Notes: generated by a model from the letters alone, not told the origin. DNA of 64,000 nt from Halodurantibacterium flavum (GCF_042681825.1 NZ_JBHUGH010000037.1:1-64000); one strand, 5' to 3'. Shown: positions 16,158-24,858, counted from the stretch's first letter. A program made the numbers and translations.

Positions 16158-17414
16158 ATGAAGATGCCGGCACCCGCCGAGAACATGAAGATCAATGCCG
16201 ACCGCCTGTGGCAAAGCCTCTCCGACATGGCCAGGATCGGCCCGGGCGTTGCAGGCGGCAACAACCGCCAGACGCTGACCGATGCGGATGCCGAGGGGCG
16301 CGCCCTTTTCCAGTCCTGGTGCGAGGATGCGGGCTGTTCCATGGGGCTTGACCAGATGGGCAACATGTTCGCGATGCGCGCGGGCACTGACCCCGACGCG
16401 CTGCCGGTCTATGTCGGCAGCCATCTGGATACCCAGCCCACCGGCGGGAAATATGACGGTGTGCTGGGCGTGCTGGGCGGGCTGGAGCTTATCCGCAGCC
16501 TGAATGACATGGGCATCCGCACCCGTCACCCGATCGTCGTCACCAACTGGACGAATGAAGAGGGCACGCGCTATGCCCCTGCCATGCTCGCCTCGGGCGT
16601 CTTTGCGGGCATCCATACGCAGGACTGGGCCTATGACCGCTTGGATGCCGATGGCAAGCGGTTCGGGGACGAACTGGCGCGGATTGGCTGGAAGGGCGAC
16701 GAAGAGGTCGGCGCCCGCAAGATGAAGGCGTTCTTTGAACTCCACATCGAACAGGGTCCCATACTGGAGGCCGAGGGCAAGGACATCGGTATCGTTACCC
16801 ATGGCCAGGGCCTTTGGTGGTTGCAGGTCACGCTGACCGGCAAGGACGCCCATACCGGATCGACGCCGATGCACATGCGGGTGAACGCAGGCCTCGGCAT
16901 GGCGCGGATCACCGAACTGGTCCACCGCATCGCGATGGAAAACCAGCCTGACGCGGTGGGGGCCATCGGCCATGTCAATGTCTATCCGAACAGCCGCAAC
17001 GTGATCCCGGGCAAGGCGGTCTTTACCATCGACTTCCGCTCGCCCGATCAGGCAAAGCTCGACCGGATGAAAACGCGGCTGGAGACCGAGGCGCCGCAGA
17101 TCGCCGCCGAGCTGGGCCTGCAGATCGAGATCGAGGTCGCGGGACATTTTGACCCGGTGACTTTTGACGCCGGATGCGTCGACGCGCTGCGTCGGGCGGC
17201 GGACCGGCTGGGCTACAGCCATCGCGACATCGTTTCCGGCGCCGGGCATGACGCCTGCTGGATCAACCGGGTCGCGCCCACGGCTATGGTCATGTGTCCC
17301 TGCGTGGACGGTCTCAGCCATAACGAGGCCGAGGAGATCACACGGGACTGGGCCGCGGCCGGTGCGAACGTGCTGTTCCACGCCGTCGTCGAGACGGCCG
17401 GGATCGTCGAATAA
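16158..17414 (+). CDS. Zn-dependent amidohydrolase, N-carbamoyl-beta-alanine type (M20 family)
   Basis: It hydrolyses N-carbamoyl-beta-alanine to beta-alanine, CO2 and ammonia, the third step of the reductive pathway. Bimetal ligand motifs of the allantoate/ureidopropionase group are present: GSHLDTQPTGGKYDG, TNEEG, ELHIEQGP, SGAGHDA and GLSHNEAE. The protein has about 418 residues. ATG codons at 16158 and 16164 compete; AGAGAGA fits the second better in spacing. A hydantoin-type L-carbamoylase would look similar, but the neighbours favour the pyrimidine role. Confidence 0.92.
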   Translation: MKMPAPAENMKINADRLWQSLSDMARIGPGVAGGNNRQTLTDADAEGRALFQSWCEDAGCSMGLDQMGNMFAMRAGTDPDALPVYVGSHLDTQPTGGKYDGVLGVLGGLELIRSLNDMGIRTRHPIVVTNWTNEEGTRYAPAMLASGVFAGIHTQDWAYDRLDADGKRFGDELARIGWKGDEEVGARKMKAFFELHIEQGPILEAEGKDIGIVTHGQGLWWLQVTLTGKDAHTGSTPMHMRVNAGLGMARITELVHRIAMENQPDAVGAIGHVNVYPNSRNVIPGKAVFTIDFRSPDQAKLDRMKTRLETEAPQIAAELGLQIEIEVAGHFDPVTFDAGCVDALRRAADRLGYSHRDIVSGAGHDACWINRVAPTAMVMCPCVDGLSHNEAEEITRDWAAAGANVLFHAVVETAGIVE

Positions 17415-17450
17415 GGCGGCAAACCGCCACCAGAAGACAGGGAGAGACCG

Positions 17451-18902
17451 ATGACCACAGTCATCAAGAACGGGACCATCGTCACGGCCGATCTGACCTA
17501 CAAGGCGGATGTGCTGGTCGAGGGGGGCAGGATCGCGAAGATCGGGCAGGGGCTTTCCGGCGACAAGGTGCTGGACGCCACCGGTTGCTATGTCATGCCC
17601 GGCGGGATCGACCCGCATACCCATCTGGAAATGCCCTTCATGGGGACCTATTCCGCCGATGATTTCGACAGCGGCACCCGGGCGGCGCTGGCCGGTGGCA
17701 CGACGATGGTGATCGACTTCGCGCTGCCGTCGCCGGGGCAGGGGCTCCTGGATGCGCTGGCGATGTGGCACAACAAGTCCACCCGCGCGCATTGCGATTA
17801 CAGCTATCACATGGCGATCACCTGGTGGGGCGAACAGGTCTTTGACGAGATGGCCGAGGTCGTGGATCGCGGCATCACCAGCTTCAAGCATTTCATGGCC
17901 TACAAGGGCGCGCTCATGGTCAATGACGATGAGCTGTTCGCGAGCTTCCGCCGCTGCGCCGAACTGGGCGCGCTGCCGATGGTCCATGCCGAAAACGGTG
18001 ACGTGGTGGCAGAGCTTTCCGCCCGCCTTCTGGCCGAGGGCAACCGCGGACCCGAGGCCCATGCCTATTCCCGTCCGCCGCAGGTCGAGGGCGAGGCCAC
18101 GAACCGCGCCATCATGATTGCCGATATGGCGGGCGTGCCGCTTTACGTCGTCCATACAAGCTGCGAGGAAAGCCACGAAGCCATTCGTCGCGCCCGGATG
18201 CAGGGCAAGCGGGTCTATGGAGAGCCGCTGATCCAGCACCTCACCCTTGACGAAACCGCGTATTTCAACGCCGACTGGGACCACGCCGCCCGCCGCGTGA
18301 TGTCGCCGCCCTTCCGCAACAGGCAGCACCAGGACAGCCTTTGGGCCGGGCTTTCGGCAGGCTCGCTTCAGGTGGTCGCGACGGATCATTGCGCCTTCAC
18401 CACCGATCAGAAACGGTTCGGCAAAGGCGATTTCACAAAGATCCCGAACGGCACCGGCGGGCTGGAGGATCGGCTGCCCATGCTCTGGACCCACGGGGTG
18501 AACACGGGCCGGATCACGATGAACGAGTTCGTCGCCGTGACCTCTACCAATGTCGCCAAGATCATGGGGATGTATCCGCGCAAGGGGGCGGTGCTGGAAG
18601 GGGCCGATGCCGATCTGGTCGTCTGGGACCCGCAGGCGGAAAAGACGATCAGCGCCAGCCGCCAGCAATCCGCCATCGACTACAACGTGTTCGAGGGCCA
18701 AAAGGTCAAGGGCCTGCCCCGCTTCACCCTGACCCGTGGCCATGTCGCCGTGACCGAGGGCGCGATGAGCAGCAAGGAAGGCCACGGCGAGTTCATCGCC
18801 CGCGCGCCGAACGGCCCGGTCAACCGCGCGCTCAGCCAGTGGAAGGAACTGACGGCGCCGCGCCCGGTGGAACGCAGCGGCATCCCGGCCAGCGGCGTCT
18901 GA
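17451..18902 (+). CDS. hydA: Dihydropyrimidinase
   Basis: This cyclic amidohydrolase opens dihydrouracil or dihydrothymine to the N-carbamoyl-beta-amino acid. Metal ligands are in GGIDPHTHLEMPFMGT, the carboxylated bridging lysine is in SFKHFMAYKGALM, and the late Asp is in VATDHCAFT. The 483-residue length matches the family. AGGGAGAGACC precedes the ATG. The stop shares one base with the start of the following ABC ATPase gene, so enzyme and importer are coupled. Confidence 0.96.
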   Translation: MTTVIKNGTIVTADLTYKADVLVEGGRIAKIGQGLSGDKVLDATGCYVMPGGIDPHTHLEMPFMGTYSADDFDSGTRAALAGGTTMVIDFALPSPGQGLLDALAMWHNKSTRAHCDYSYHMAITWWGEQVFDEMAEVVDRGITSFKHFMAYKGALMVNDDELFASFRRCAELGALPMVHAENGDVVAELSARLLAEGNRGPEAHAYSRPPQVEGEATNRAIMIADMAGVPLYVVHTSCEESHEAIRRARMQGKRVYGEPLIQHLTLDETAYFNADWDHAARRVMSPPFRNRQHQDSLWAGLSAGSLQVVATDHCAFTTDQKRFGKGDFTKIPNGTGGLEDRLPMLWTHGVNTGRITMNEFVAVTSTNVAKIMGMYPRKGAVLEGADADLVVWDPQAEKTISASRQQSAIDYNVFEGQKVKGLPRFTLTRGHVAVTEGAMSSKEGHGEFIARAPNGPVNRALSQWKELTAPRPVERSGIPASGV

Positions 18903-19681
18903 TGGCACCGCCTGTGATCGAGGCCCACGCGCTGGGCCTGACCTTTCAGACCAATGACGGCCCGGTCCATGCGCTCAAGGACGTGAACCTGACGATCGGC
19001 AAGGGCGAGTTCGTGAGCTTCATCGGCCCGTCGGGCTGTGGCAAGACGACCTTCCTGCGCGCGGTCGCGGCGCTGGAACATCCGACTGAAGGCACGCTGA
19101 CCGTCAACGGGATGACGCCAGATGCGGCGCGGCAGGCCCGCGCCTATGGCTATGTCTTTCAGGCGGCGGGGCTTTACCCGTGGCGCACCATCGCCGGCAA
19201 CATCAGGCTGCCGCTGGAGATCATGGGCTTTGACCGCGCCGAACAGGCCGCGCGGGTGGAACGGGTTCTTGAACTGGTGGAACTGGAGGGCTTCGGCAAC
19301 AAGTTCCCCTGGCAGCTCTCGGGCGGGATGCAGCAGCGCGCCAGCATCGCCCGCGCGCTGGCCTTCGACGCCGATATCCTGCTGATGGACGAACCCTTCG
19401 GCGCGCTGGACGAGATCGTGCGCGACCACCTGAACGAGCAGCTTTTGCAGCTTTGGGCGCGCACCGGCAAGACGATCGGCTTTGTAACCCATTCGATCCC
19501 CGAGGCGGTCTATCTGAGCACGAAGATCGTCGTCATGTCGCCCCGCCCCGGCCGCATCACCGACGTGATCGAAAGCCCGCTGCCGCGCGAACGCCCGCTC
19601 GACATCCGCGATACGCCGCAGTTCATCGAGGTGGCGCACCGGGTCCGCGAAGGTCTGCGGGCGGGGCATGGCCATGACTAG
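18902..19681 (+). CDS. ABC transporter ATP-binding protein, pyrimidine importer
   Basis: This 259-residue ATPase has Walker A GPSGCGKT, the Q-loop YVFQAAGLYPWR, signature LSGGMQQR, Walker B ILLMDEP and the switch HSIPEA. It belongs to the SsuB/TauB/ThiZ-type group that works with NMT1-like binding proteins. It overlaps the dihydropyrimidinase stop by one base and the next permease gene by about 14 bases. A pyrimidine substrate is inferred from the operon. Confidence 0.92.
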   Translation: MAPPVIEAHALGLTFQTNDGPVHALKDVNLTIGKGEFVSFIGPSGCGKTTFLRAVAALEHPTEGTLTVNGMTPDAARQARAYGYVFQAAGLYPWRTIAGNIRLPLEIMGFDRAEQAARVERVLELVELEGFGNKFPWQLSGGMQQRASIARALAFDADILLMDEPFGALDEIVRDHLNEQLLQLWARTGKTIGFVTHSIPEAVYLSTKIVVMSPRPGRITDVIESPLPRERPLDIRDTPQFIEVAHRVREGLRAGHGHD

Positions 19682-20570
19682 GGTGCTGCCGGTCCTGACG
19701 GTGGTCCTGGCGATCCTTGCGATCTGGTATGCGGGCGCTGTCTGGATGAACGCGCAATGGACACGGGATCAGGCTGCGCGCGCGGGGCAGGAGGTGACCT
19801 TCCCCGACATCCTGCGCGATACGATGGTGCAGGACCGGCCCGTTCTGCCGGCGCCGCATCAGGTGGTGGCCGAGCTCTGGAATTCCACGGTGGTCGAGGA
19901 ACTGACATCCCGTCGCGGGATCGTGCAGTCGGGGACGCTGTCGAACCGCAGCCTGATCTATCACGGCTGGATCACGCTTTCCGCCACATTGCTGGGGTTC
20001 CTGATCGGATCGGGGCTGGGGATCGTGCTTGCGGTGGGGATCGTCCACAACCGCGCGATGGATCTTTCGGTGATGCCTTGGGCCATCGCCAGCCAGACGA
20101 TCCCGATCCTTGCCATCGCGCCGATGATCATCGTCGTGCTGAACTCGGTCGGGGTGACGGGATTGCTGCCCAAGGCGATCATTTCCGCCTATCTCTCGTT
20201 CTTTCCCGTGGTCGTCGGGATGGTCAAGGGCCTGCGCGCCCCCGATCACATGCAGCTCGACCTGATGAAGACCTACAACGCAAGCCGGGCGCAGGTCTTT
20301 GCCAAGCTGCGGCTGCCGTCCTCGATGCCCTATCTCTTTGCCTCGCTCAAGGTTGCCATCGCGGCCTCGCTGGTGGGGGCCATCGTGGGTGAGCTTCCGA
20401 CCGGGGCGGTGGCGGGCCTGGGTGCGCGTCTGCTGGCGGGCAGCTACTATGGCCAGACGGTTCAGATCTGGGCGGCCCTGATCGCGGCGGCGGTGCTGGC
20501 GGGGCTGATGGTCGGGCTGATCGGGCTGATCCAGCGGCAGGCGCTGCGCCGCATGGGGATGGCACGATGA
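19668..20570 (+). CDS. ABC transporter permease, pyrimidine importer subunit 1
   Basis: The 300-residue membrane protein has an N-terminal helix, a periplasmic stretch of about 75 residues and then a BPD-type core. The EAA coupling loop reads KGLRAPDHMQLDLMKTYNAS and continues to KLRLPSSMPYLF. Start at 19668 or 19674 overlaps the ATPase gene. It shares its coupling-loop pattern with the next gene, so the transporter is a heterodimer. Confidence 0.9.
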   Translation: MAMTRVLPVLTVVLAILAIWYAGAVWMNAQWTRDQAARAGQEVTFPDILRDTMVQDRPVLPAPHQVVAELWNSTVVEELTSRRGIVQSGTLSNRSLIYHGWITLSATLLGFLIGSGLGIVLAVGIVHNRAMDLSVMPWAIASQTIPILAIAPMIIVVLNSVGVTGLLPKAIISAYLSFFPVVVGMVKGLRAPDHMQLDLMKTYNASRAQVFAKLRLPSSMPYLFASLKVAIAASLVGAIVGELPTGAVAGLGARLLAGSYYGQTVQIWAALIAAAVLAGLMVGLIGLIQRQALRRMGMAR

Positions 20571-21643
20571 GGCGCGCGTTTATCGCCCCCGGCGCTGTGC
20601 AGCGGGCTGGCATGGCGGCCGCGCTTGTCGTGGCGCTGCTGCTTGGGGCGGCCCCGGTCGCGGGCTTTGCGCCACTGCTTGCGGCAATCGCCGTGGCCTT
20701 CGCCCTGCCCGGGGCCGCAGGCCTTCCGGTCTTTGGCCTCCTCCTGCTGCTCGGCGCCCTGGCGCTGGTGGGGGCGCCGCCCGCGCCGGCCTATTGGGCG
20801 GGGGTGGTCGCCGTCTGGCTGGGCGCGTGGATGCTGGTCGCGCGGCTCGCCGCGTTGCGGGTGCAGGGGTCGCTGGGCCGCGCCTTGCGTCTGGCTGCGC
20901 CGCTGATCTTTGGCCTGACCCTCTTGTGGTTGTGGGAGGCCATCGTGACGGGCGCCGCCGTCCCGCGGGTGATCCTGCCCGCGCCCTCGGCGATTGCAGA
21001 ACGCTTTGCGGCCAGCACCTCGATCCTCTGGGTCGACTTCGTGCAGACCTTCGTCAAGGGGGCGCTGAGCGGATATGCGATGGGATGCGGCGCGGCGACC
21101 CTGCTTGCCATCCTGATCGACCGCTCGCCGTTCCTGACGCGGGGCCTGTTGCCGGTGGGCAATTTCGTCGCGGCGCTGCCGATCATCGGGATCGCACCCA
21201 TCCTTGTGATGTGGTTCGGCTTTGACTGGCAATCCAAGGCGGCGGTCGTGGCCGTGATGGTGTTCTTTCCGGTCCTCGTGAACACGGTCGAGGGCTTGCG
21301 CGCCGCCGACCCGATGCAGCGCGACCTGATGCACACCTATTCCGCCAGCTACTGGCAGGCGCTGTGGAAGCTGCGCCTGCCCGCCGCCATGCCGTTCATC
21401 TTCAACGGGCTCAAGATTGCGACAACGCTTGCCCTGATCGGGGCGATTGTCGCCGAATTTTTCGGCAGTCCGATCCGGGGCATGGGTTTCCGCATTTCGA
21501 CCGAGGTCGGGCGGCTGCGTCTTGACATGGTCTGGGCTGAGATCGCGGTGGCGGCAGCCGCGGGTTCGGCATTCTACGGAATTGTCGCGGCGATCGAACG
21601 CCGGGTGACCTTTTGGCACCCGTCGCAAAGGGGCCGTGGATGA
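20567..21643 (+). CDS. ABC transporter permease, pyrimidine importer subunit 2
   Basis: The 358-residue protein overlaps the preceding stop by 4 bases (ATGA). The permease core begins near residue 105 and includes the EAA loop EGLRAADPMQRDLMHTYSAS, then KLRLPAAMPFIF. Before it lie about 100 very hydrophobic Ala/Leu/Gly/Pro-rich residues forming perhaps three extra helices, absent from the partner permease. Confidence 0.9.
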   Translation: MRRAFIAPGAVQRAGMAAALVVALLLGAAPVAGFAPLLAAIAVAFALPGAAGLPVFGLLLLLGALALVGAPPAPAYWAGVVAVWLGAWMLVARLAALRVQGSLGRALRLAAPLIFGLTLLWLWEAIVTGAAVPRVILPAPSAIAERFAASTSILWVDFVQTFVKGALSGYAMGCGAATLLAILIDRSPFLTRGLLPVGNFVAALPIIGIAPILVMWFGFDWQSKAAVVAVMVFFPVLVNTVEGLRAADPMQRDLMHTYSASYWQALWKLRLPAAMPFIFNGLKIATTLALIGAIVAEFFGSPIRGMGFRISTEVGRLRLDMVWAEIAVAAAAGSAFYGIVAAIERRVTFWHPSQRGRG

Positions 21644-21663
21644 TGCAACAGGAGGTATGAAAA

Positions 21664-22662
21664 ATGAAAAGACTGATGACAAGTGCACTGGCCCTTGGGG
21701 CGCTGACCGGCGCTCTGACGGGCGCGGCCCGGGCGGCCGACGACTTCACGCTTCAGCTCAAATGGGTGACGCAGGCCCAGTTCGCGGGCTACTACGTCGC
21801 GCTGGAGAACGGGTTCTATGAGGAAGAGGATCTGAACGTCACGATCCGCCCCGGCGGCCCCGATATCGCACCGCCACAGGTTCTGGCAGGGGGCGGGGCC
21901 GATGTGATCGTCGAATGGATGCCCGCCGCCCTGGCCGCGCGCGAGGCCGGCCTGCCGCTCGTGAACGTGGCGCAGCCCTTCAAGTCGTCGGGCATGATGC
22001 TGACCTGCCTTGCCGATACCGGCATCACCGGCCCCGAGGATTTTCCTGGCCGCACGCTAGGCGTCTGGTTCTTCGGCAACGAATACCCGTTCCTCAGCTG
22101 GATGAGCACGCTTGGCATCCCGACCGAAGGCGGGCCGGACGGGGTAGAGGTGCTGCGGCAGGGCTTCAACGTCGATCCGCTGTTGCAGCGGCAGGCCGAT
22201 TGCATCTCGACCATGACCTATAACGAATACTGGCAGGTCATCGACGCGGGCATCGCCGAGGAAGACCTCATCACCTTCAAGTATGAGGATCAGGGCGTCG
22301 CGACGCTGGAAGACGGGCTTTACGTGCTTGAGGACCGGCTGAGCGATCCTGAATTCGAAGACCGCCTCGTGCGGTTCGTCCGCGCCAGCATGCGCGGCTG
22401 GAAATGGGCCGAGGAGAACCCGGAAGACGCGGCGATGATCGTGCTCGACTATGACGATACGGGCGCGCAGACCGAACAGCACCAGATCCGCATGATGACC
22501 GAGGTGGCAAAGCTGACCGCCGGGTCCGACGGCACTCTGGATCTGGAGGATTATGAACGCACGGTTGCGACGCTTTTGGGCGGCGGGTCCGACCCCGTGA
22601 TCTCGGCCGAGCCGGAAGGCGCCTATACGCTGGACATCACCGAACAGGCGCTGGCCGACTAA
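21664..22662 (+). CDS. NMT1/THI5-like ABC transporter substrate-binding protein
   Basis: The 332-residue periplasmic protein starts with a signal peptide (MKRLMTSALALGALTGALTG, cleavage near ARAA). The mature part opens FTLQLKWVTQAQFAGYYVAL, the signature of the NMT1/THI5-like family that binds pyrimidine-type and thiamine-precursor ligands, and continues with a FYEEEDLNVTIRPGGPD segment. CAGGAGGTATGAAAA precedes the start. It is the last gene of the catabolic/importer operon; a strong hairpin follows. Confidence 0.92.
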   Translation: MKRLMTSALALGALTGALTGAARAADDFTLQLKWVTQAQFAGYYVALENGFYEEEDLNVTIRPGGPDIAPPQVLAGGGADVIVEWMPAALAAREAGLPLVNVAQPFKSSGMMLTCLADTGITGPEDFPGRTLGVWFFGNEYPFLSWMSTLGIPTEGGPDGVEVLRQGFNVDPLLQRQADCISTMTYNEYWQVIDAGIAEEDLITFKYEDQGVATLEDGLYVLEDRLSDPEFEDRLVRFVRASMRGWKWAEENPEDAAMIVLDYDDTGAQTEQHQIRMMTEVAKLTAGSDGTLDLEDYERTVATLLGGGSDPVISAEPEGAYTLDITEQALAD

Positions 22663-22695
22663 GGTCTTGGCTGGGCTTGCAAAGCCTGTAAACTG

Positions 22696-22724
22696 CCCCG
22701 GCGCGCGCATCTGGCGCGCCGGGG
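22696..22724 (+). terminator. GC-rich hairpin after the importer operon, overlapping the next gene's ribosome site
   Basis: CCCCGGCGCGC (22696-22706) pairs perfectly with GCGCGCCGGGG (22714-22724) around the loop GCATCTG. It is followed only by ATTTCC, so it is a weak intrinsic terminator by the U-tract criterion. Its right arm ends six bases before the ATG at 22731 and contains the only purine-rich stretch (GGGGA) able to act as Shine-Dalgarno for the next gene. Confidence 0.65.
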
Positions 22725-22730
22725 ATTTCC

Positions 22731-24089
22731 ATGCCACGCGGTGCATTGACAGGCAGCCGCATCCGCGAACGGCGGATGCTATTGGGAATGCGGCAGGCGG
22801 AACTGGCCCGCGCCGCCGGGATATCGCCGTCCTATCTGAACCTCATCGAACATAACCGCCGCCGGGTGACGGATGCGCATCTGTCGGCGCTGGCGACGGC
22901 CCTTGATGTCGACCCCTCTGCCCTGACCGAAGGGGCGGGGGCGGCCGTGATCCAGGGCCTGCGCGGGGCGGCCGCGGCGGTCGCGACGCCGCCGATGCCC
23001 GAGCTTGACCGGATCGAGGAATTCGCCGGTCGTCTGCCCGGCTGGGCGGCCCTGCTTGCGGCGCAGCATCTGCGTATCCGGACGCTTGAACGGGCGGTGG
23101 TGCGGCTGACGGACCGGATGGCCCATGATCCGCATCTTTCGTCGGCGCTGCATGAGGTGCTGTCGGCCGTGACCTCGGTCCGGTCCACTGCCGCGATCAT
23201 CACTGGGACCGAGGATCTGGAACCCGAATGGCGCGCGCGCTTTCACCGCAACCTGCAGGAGGATACCGAACGGCTTGCCGCCGGGGCCGAGGCGCTGGTG
23301 GCCTATCTTGACGCCTCGGACGCGGAAGAGGCAGGCCTTGCCTCGCCGCAGGAAGAGGTGGAAGGCTGGCTGGCCGGGACGGATTATCATCTTGCGGCGC
23401 TTGAACGGCCCGATCCGCCTGCGCCTGCGGCGTTTCTGGCCGGGGAACGGCTGCTGGCAAGCGGATCGGCCCGCATTCTGGCCGCGGCCCATGCGGCACG
23501 GTATCTCGCGGATGCAAGGGCCGTTCCCCTGCCGCGCCTGCGGGCCGCGCTGGCGGACCTGGGACCCGATCCGGGCGCGCTGTCGCAAAGGCTGGGCGTG
23601 GGGCTGCCTGTGATCCTGCGGCGGCTGGCTGCGCTGCCGGCGCAGGACCTCGCCGCCGGTCTGGTGATCTGCGACGGGTCGGGGACGCTCACCTTCCGCA
23701 AGCCGCTCGACGGCTTCGGGCTGCCGCGCTTTGGCGGGGCCTGTCCGCTCTGGCCGCTTTATCAGGCGCTTGCGCGGCCGATGACGCCGGTGCGGCAGGT
23801 GATCGAGATGGCGGACCGCGTGCCCCGCCGGTTTCTCTGCTACGCGATCTGTGCGCCGTCCCATCCGGGGGGCTTTGACGGCCCCGTTCTGGCCGAGGCG
23901 ATGATGCTGATCCTGCCGTCGTCGCCGCCCCAGGATGCCGCCCCCGCGCAACCCGTGGGGACAAGCTGCCGCATCTGCCCGCGCGCGGCCTGCCCGGCAC
24001 GGCGGGAACCGTCGCTGATGCCTGCTTCCGGTCCACCGGCGGGCGACGAACCGGATGCCGATCCGGGGCGCGGGGCGAACTTCCGGTGA
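22731..24089 (+). CDS. XRE-family regulator, ScfR-like (HTH + DUF2083) with a DHp-like middle
   Basis: The 452-residue protein has an N-terminal helix-turn-helix (residues 8-65, including RQAELARAAGISPSYLNLIE). Its C-terminal region resembles DUF2083 of short-chain fatty acyl regulators, closing with the Cys motif CRICPRAACPARREPS. ScfR proteins usually have an IrrE-like M78 peptidase section, but I find no HExxH. Instead residues 119-193 resemble a histidine-kinase dimerisation domain: LHEVLSAVTSVRSTAAI aligns with SHELRTPMTSIRAFSEI of the kinase encoded downstream, keeping His (141). The H-box Pro is lost. DNA binding is well supported; the rest is inference. The gene precedes a receiver and a kinase gene on the same strand. 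Confidence 0.8.
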   Translation: MPRGALTGSRIRERRMLLGMRQAELARAAGISPSYLNLIEHNRRRVTDAHLSALATALDVDPSALTEGAGAAVIQGLRGAAAAVATPPMPELDRIEEFAGRLPGWAALLAAQHLRIRTLERAVVRLTDRMAHDPHLSSALHEVLSAVTSVRSTAAIITGTEDLEPEWRARFHRNLQEDTERLAAGAEALVAYLDASDAEEAGLASPQEEVEGWLAGTDYHLAALERPDPPAPAAFLAGERLLASGSARILAAAHAARYLADARAVPLPRLRAALADLGPDPGALSQRLGVGLPVILRRLAALPAQDLAAGLVICDGSGTLTFRKPLDGFGLPRFGGACPLWPLYQALARPMTPVRQVIEMADRVPRRFLCYAICAPSHPGGFDGPVLAEAMMLILPSSPPQDAAPAQPVGTSCRICPRAACPARREPSLMPASGPPAGDEPDADPGRGANFR

Positions 24090-24169
24090 CGCAGCGGAAC
24101 TCGGGTTTTGACAGCGGGCAGAATTCTGCCGATAGTCGTGCAACCGTGGGAGGACGGTCAGGGGGCGAG

Positions 24170-24544
24170 ATGAAGAAGCATGTCCTTCTTGTCGAGGACG
24201 AACCGAATATTGTGGAGGCGCTGCGCTTCATCCTGTCGCGTGAAGGGTGGGAGGTGACGACCCATGCCGACGGGGCGACGGCGCTTTCGACAATCCGGCA
24301 GGCGGGCCCGGATCTCGTCATCCTCGACGTGATGCTGCCGGGCCAGAGCGGGTTCGACATCCTGACCGCGCTGCGCGCCGACGCGCGGTTTTCGGACCTG
24401 CCGGTGCTGATGCTGACCGCCAAGGGGCAAAGCCGCGACCGCGATCTGGCCGAACGCAGCGGCGCGAGCCTGTTCATGACCAAGCCCTTTTCCAATGCCG
24501 AGATGCTGGATTCCGTCCGCCAGCTTCTGGGGCAGGGGGCCTGA
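24170..24544 (+). CDS. Single-domain response regulator (CheY-like receiver)
   Basis: The 124-residue protein is only a receiver domain. It has the acidic pair in LLVEDEPN, the phospho-acceptor Asp53 in LVILDVMLP, the Thr in LMLTAKG and the Lys in MTKPFSN. There is no output domain. The start MKKHVLLVED at 24170 is preferred over the longer ORF. It is followed two bases later by the small membrane protein and then by the SLC5-kinase, the presumed partner. Confidence 0.92.
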   Translation: MKKHVLLVEDEPNIVEALRFILSREGWEVTTHADGATALSTIRQAGPDLVILDVMLPGQSGFDILTALRADARFSDLPVLMLTAKGQSRDRDLAERSGASLFMTKPFSNAEMLDSVRQLLGQGA

Positions 24545-24546
24545 GG

Positions 24547-24858
24547 ATGGCACCGGCCGGCCTGCCGGGGCGCCCGCTTTACCTCGCCCGGCAGAATTAC
24601 CGGCGGCGGCGGATGATGGACCTTGCGCGGCTGCTGCCGCTGCTGGCCACGGGCCTCGTGCTGCTGCCGCTGTTGTGGCTGCCCGCGACCGGGGCGATCA
24701 ACACCGTCGCGACCAAGATCTATCTCTTCGCGCTCTGGTTCGTGCTGATCGTGGCGGCGGCGATCCTGTCGCGGGTTCTGCCGGTGGATGACGACGGCCA
24801 GCATGGGGATGGCGCGCGTGGCGATGGCGCGCGCGGGGATGGCGGCAGGGCCCCCTGA
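24547..24858 (+). CDS. Small two-helix membrane protein, unknown function
   Basis: The 103-residue protein begins MAPAGLPGRPLYLARQNYRR, with two predicted membrane helices (LARLLPLLATGLVLLPLLWL and IYLFALWFVLIVAAAIL). The hydrophilic tail is built of GDGAR-type repeats. It has GAGG upstream and overlaps the kinase start by one base (TGATG), so the stoichiometry is probably coupled. I know no function; a role as an accessory of the transporter-like kinase domain is a guess from operon position. Confidence 0.75.
   Translation: MAPAGLPGRPLYLARQNYRRRRMMDLARLLPLLATGLVLLPLLWLPATGAINTVATKIYLFALWFVLIVAAAILSRVLPVDDDGQHGDGARGDGARGDGGRAP

Noticed and set aside
14697..18908. Very long minus-strand open frame (over 1400 codons)
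   Set aside because: It is antisense to the aminotransferase, amidohydrolase and dihydropyrimidinase genes, all with intact motifs. Its composition (His/Arg/Gly/Asp-rich) is typical of antisense frames in GC-rich DNA.
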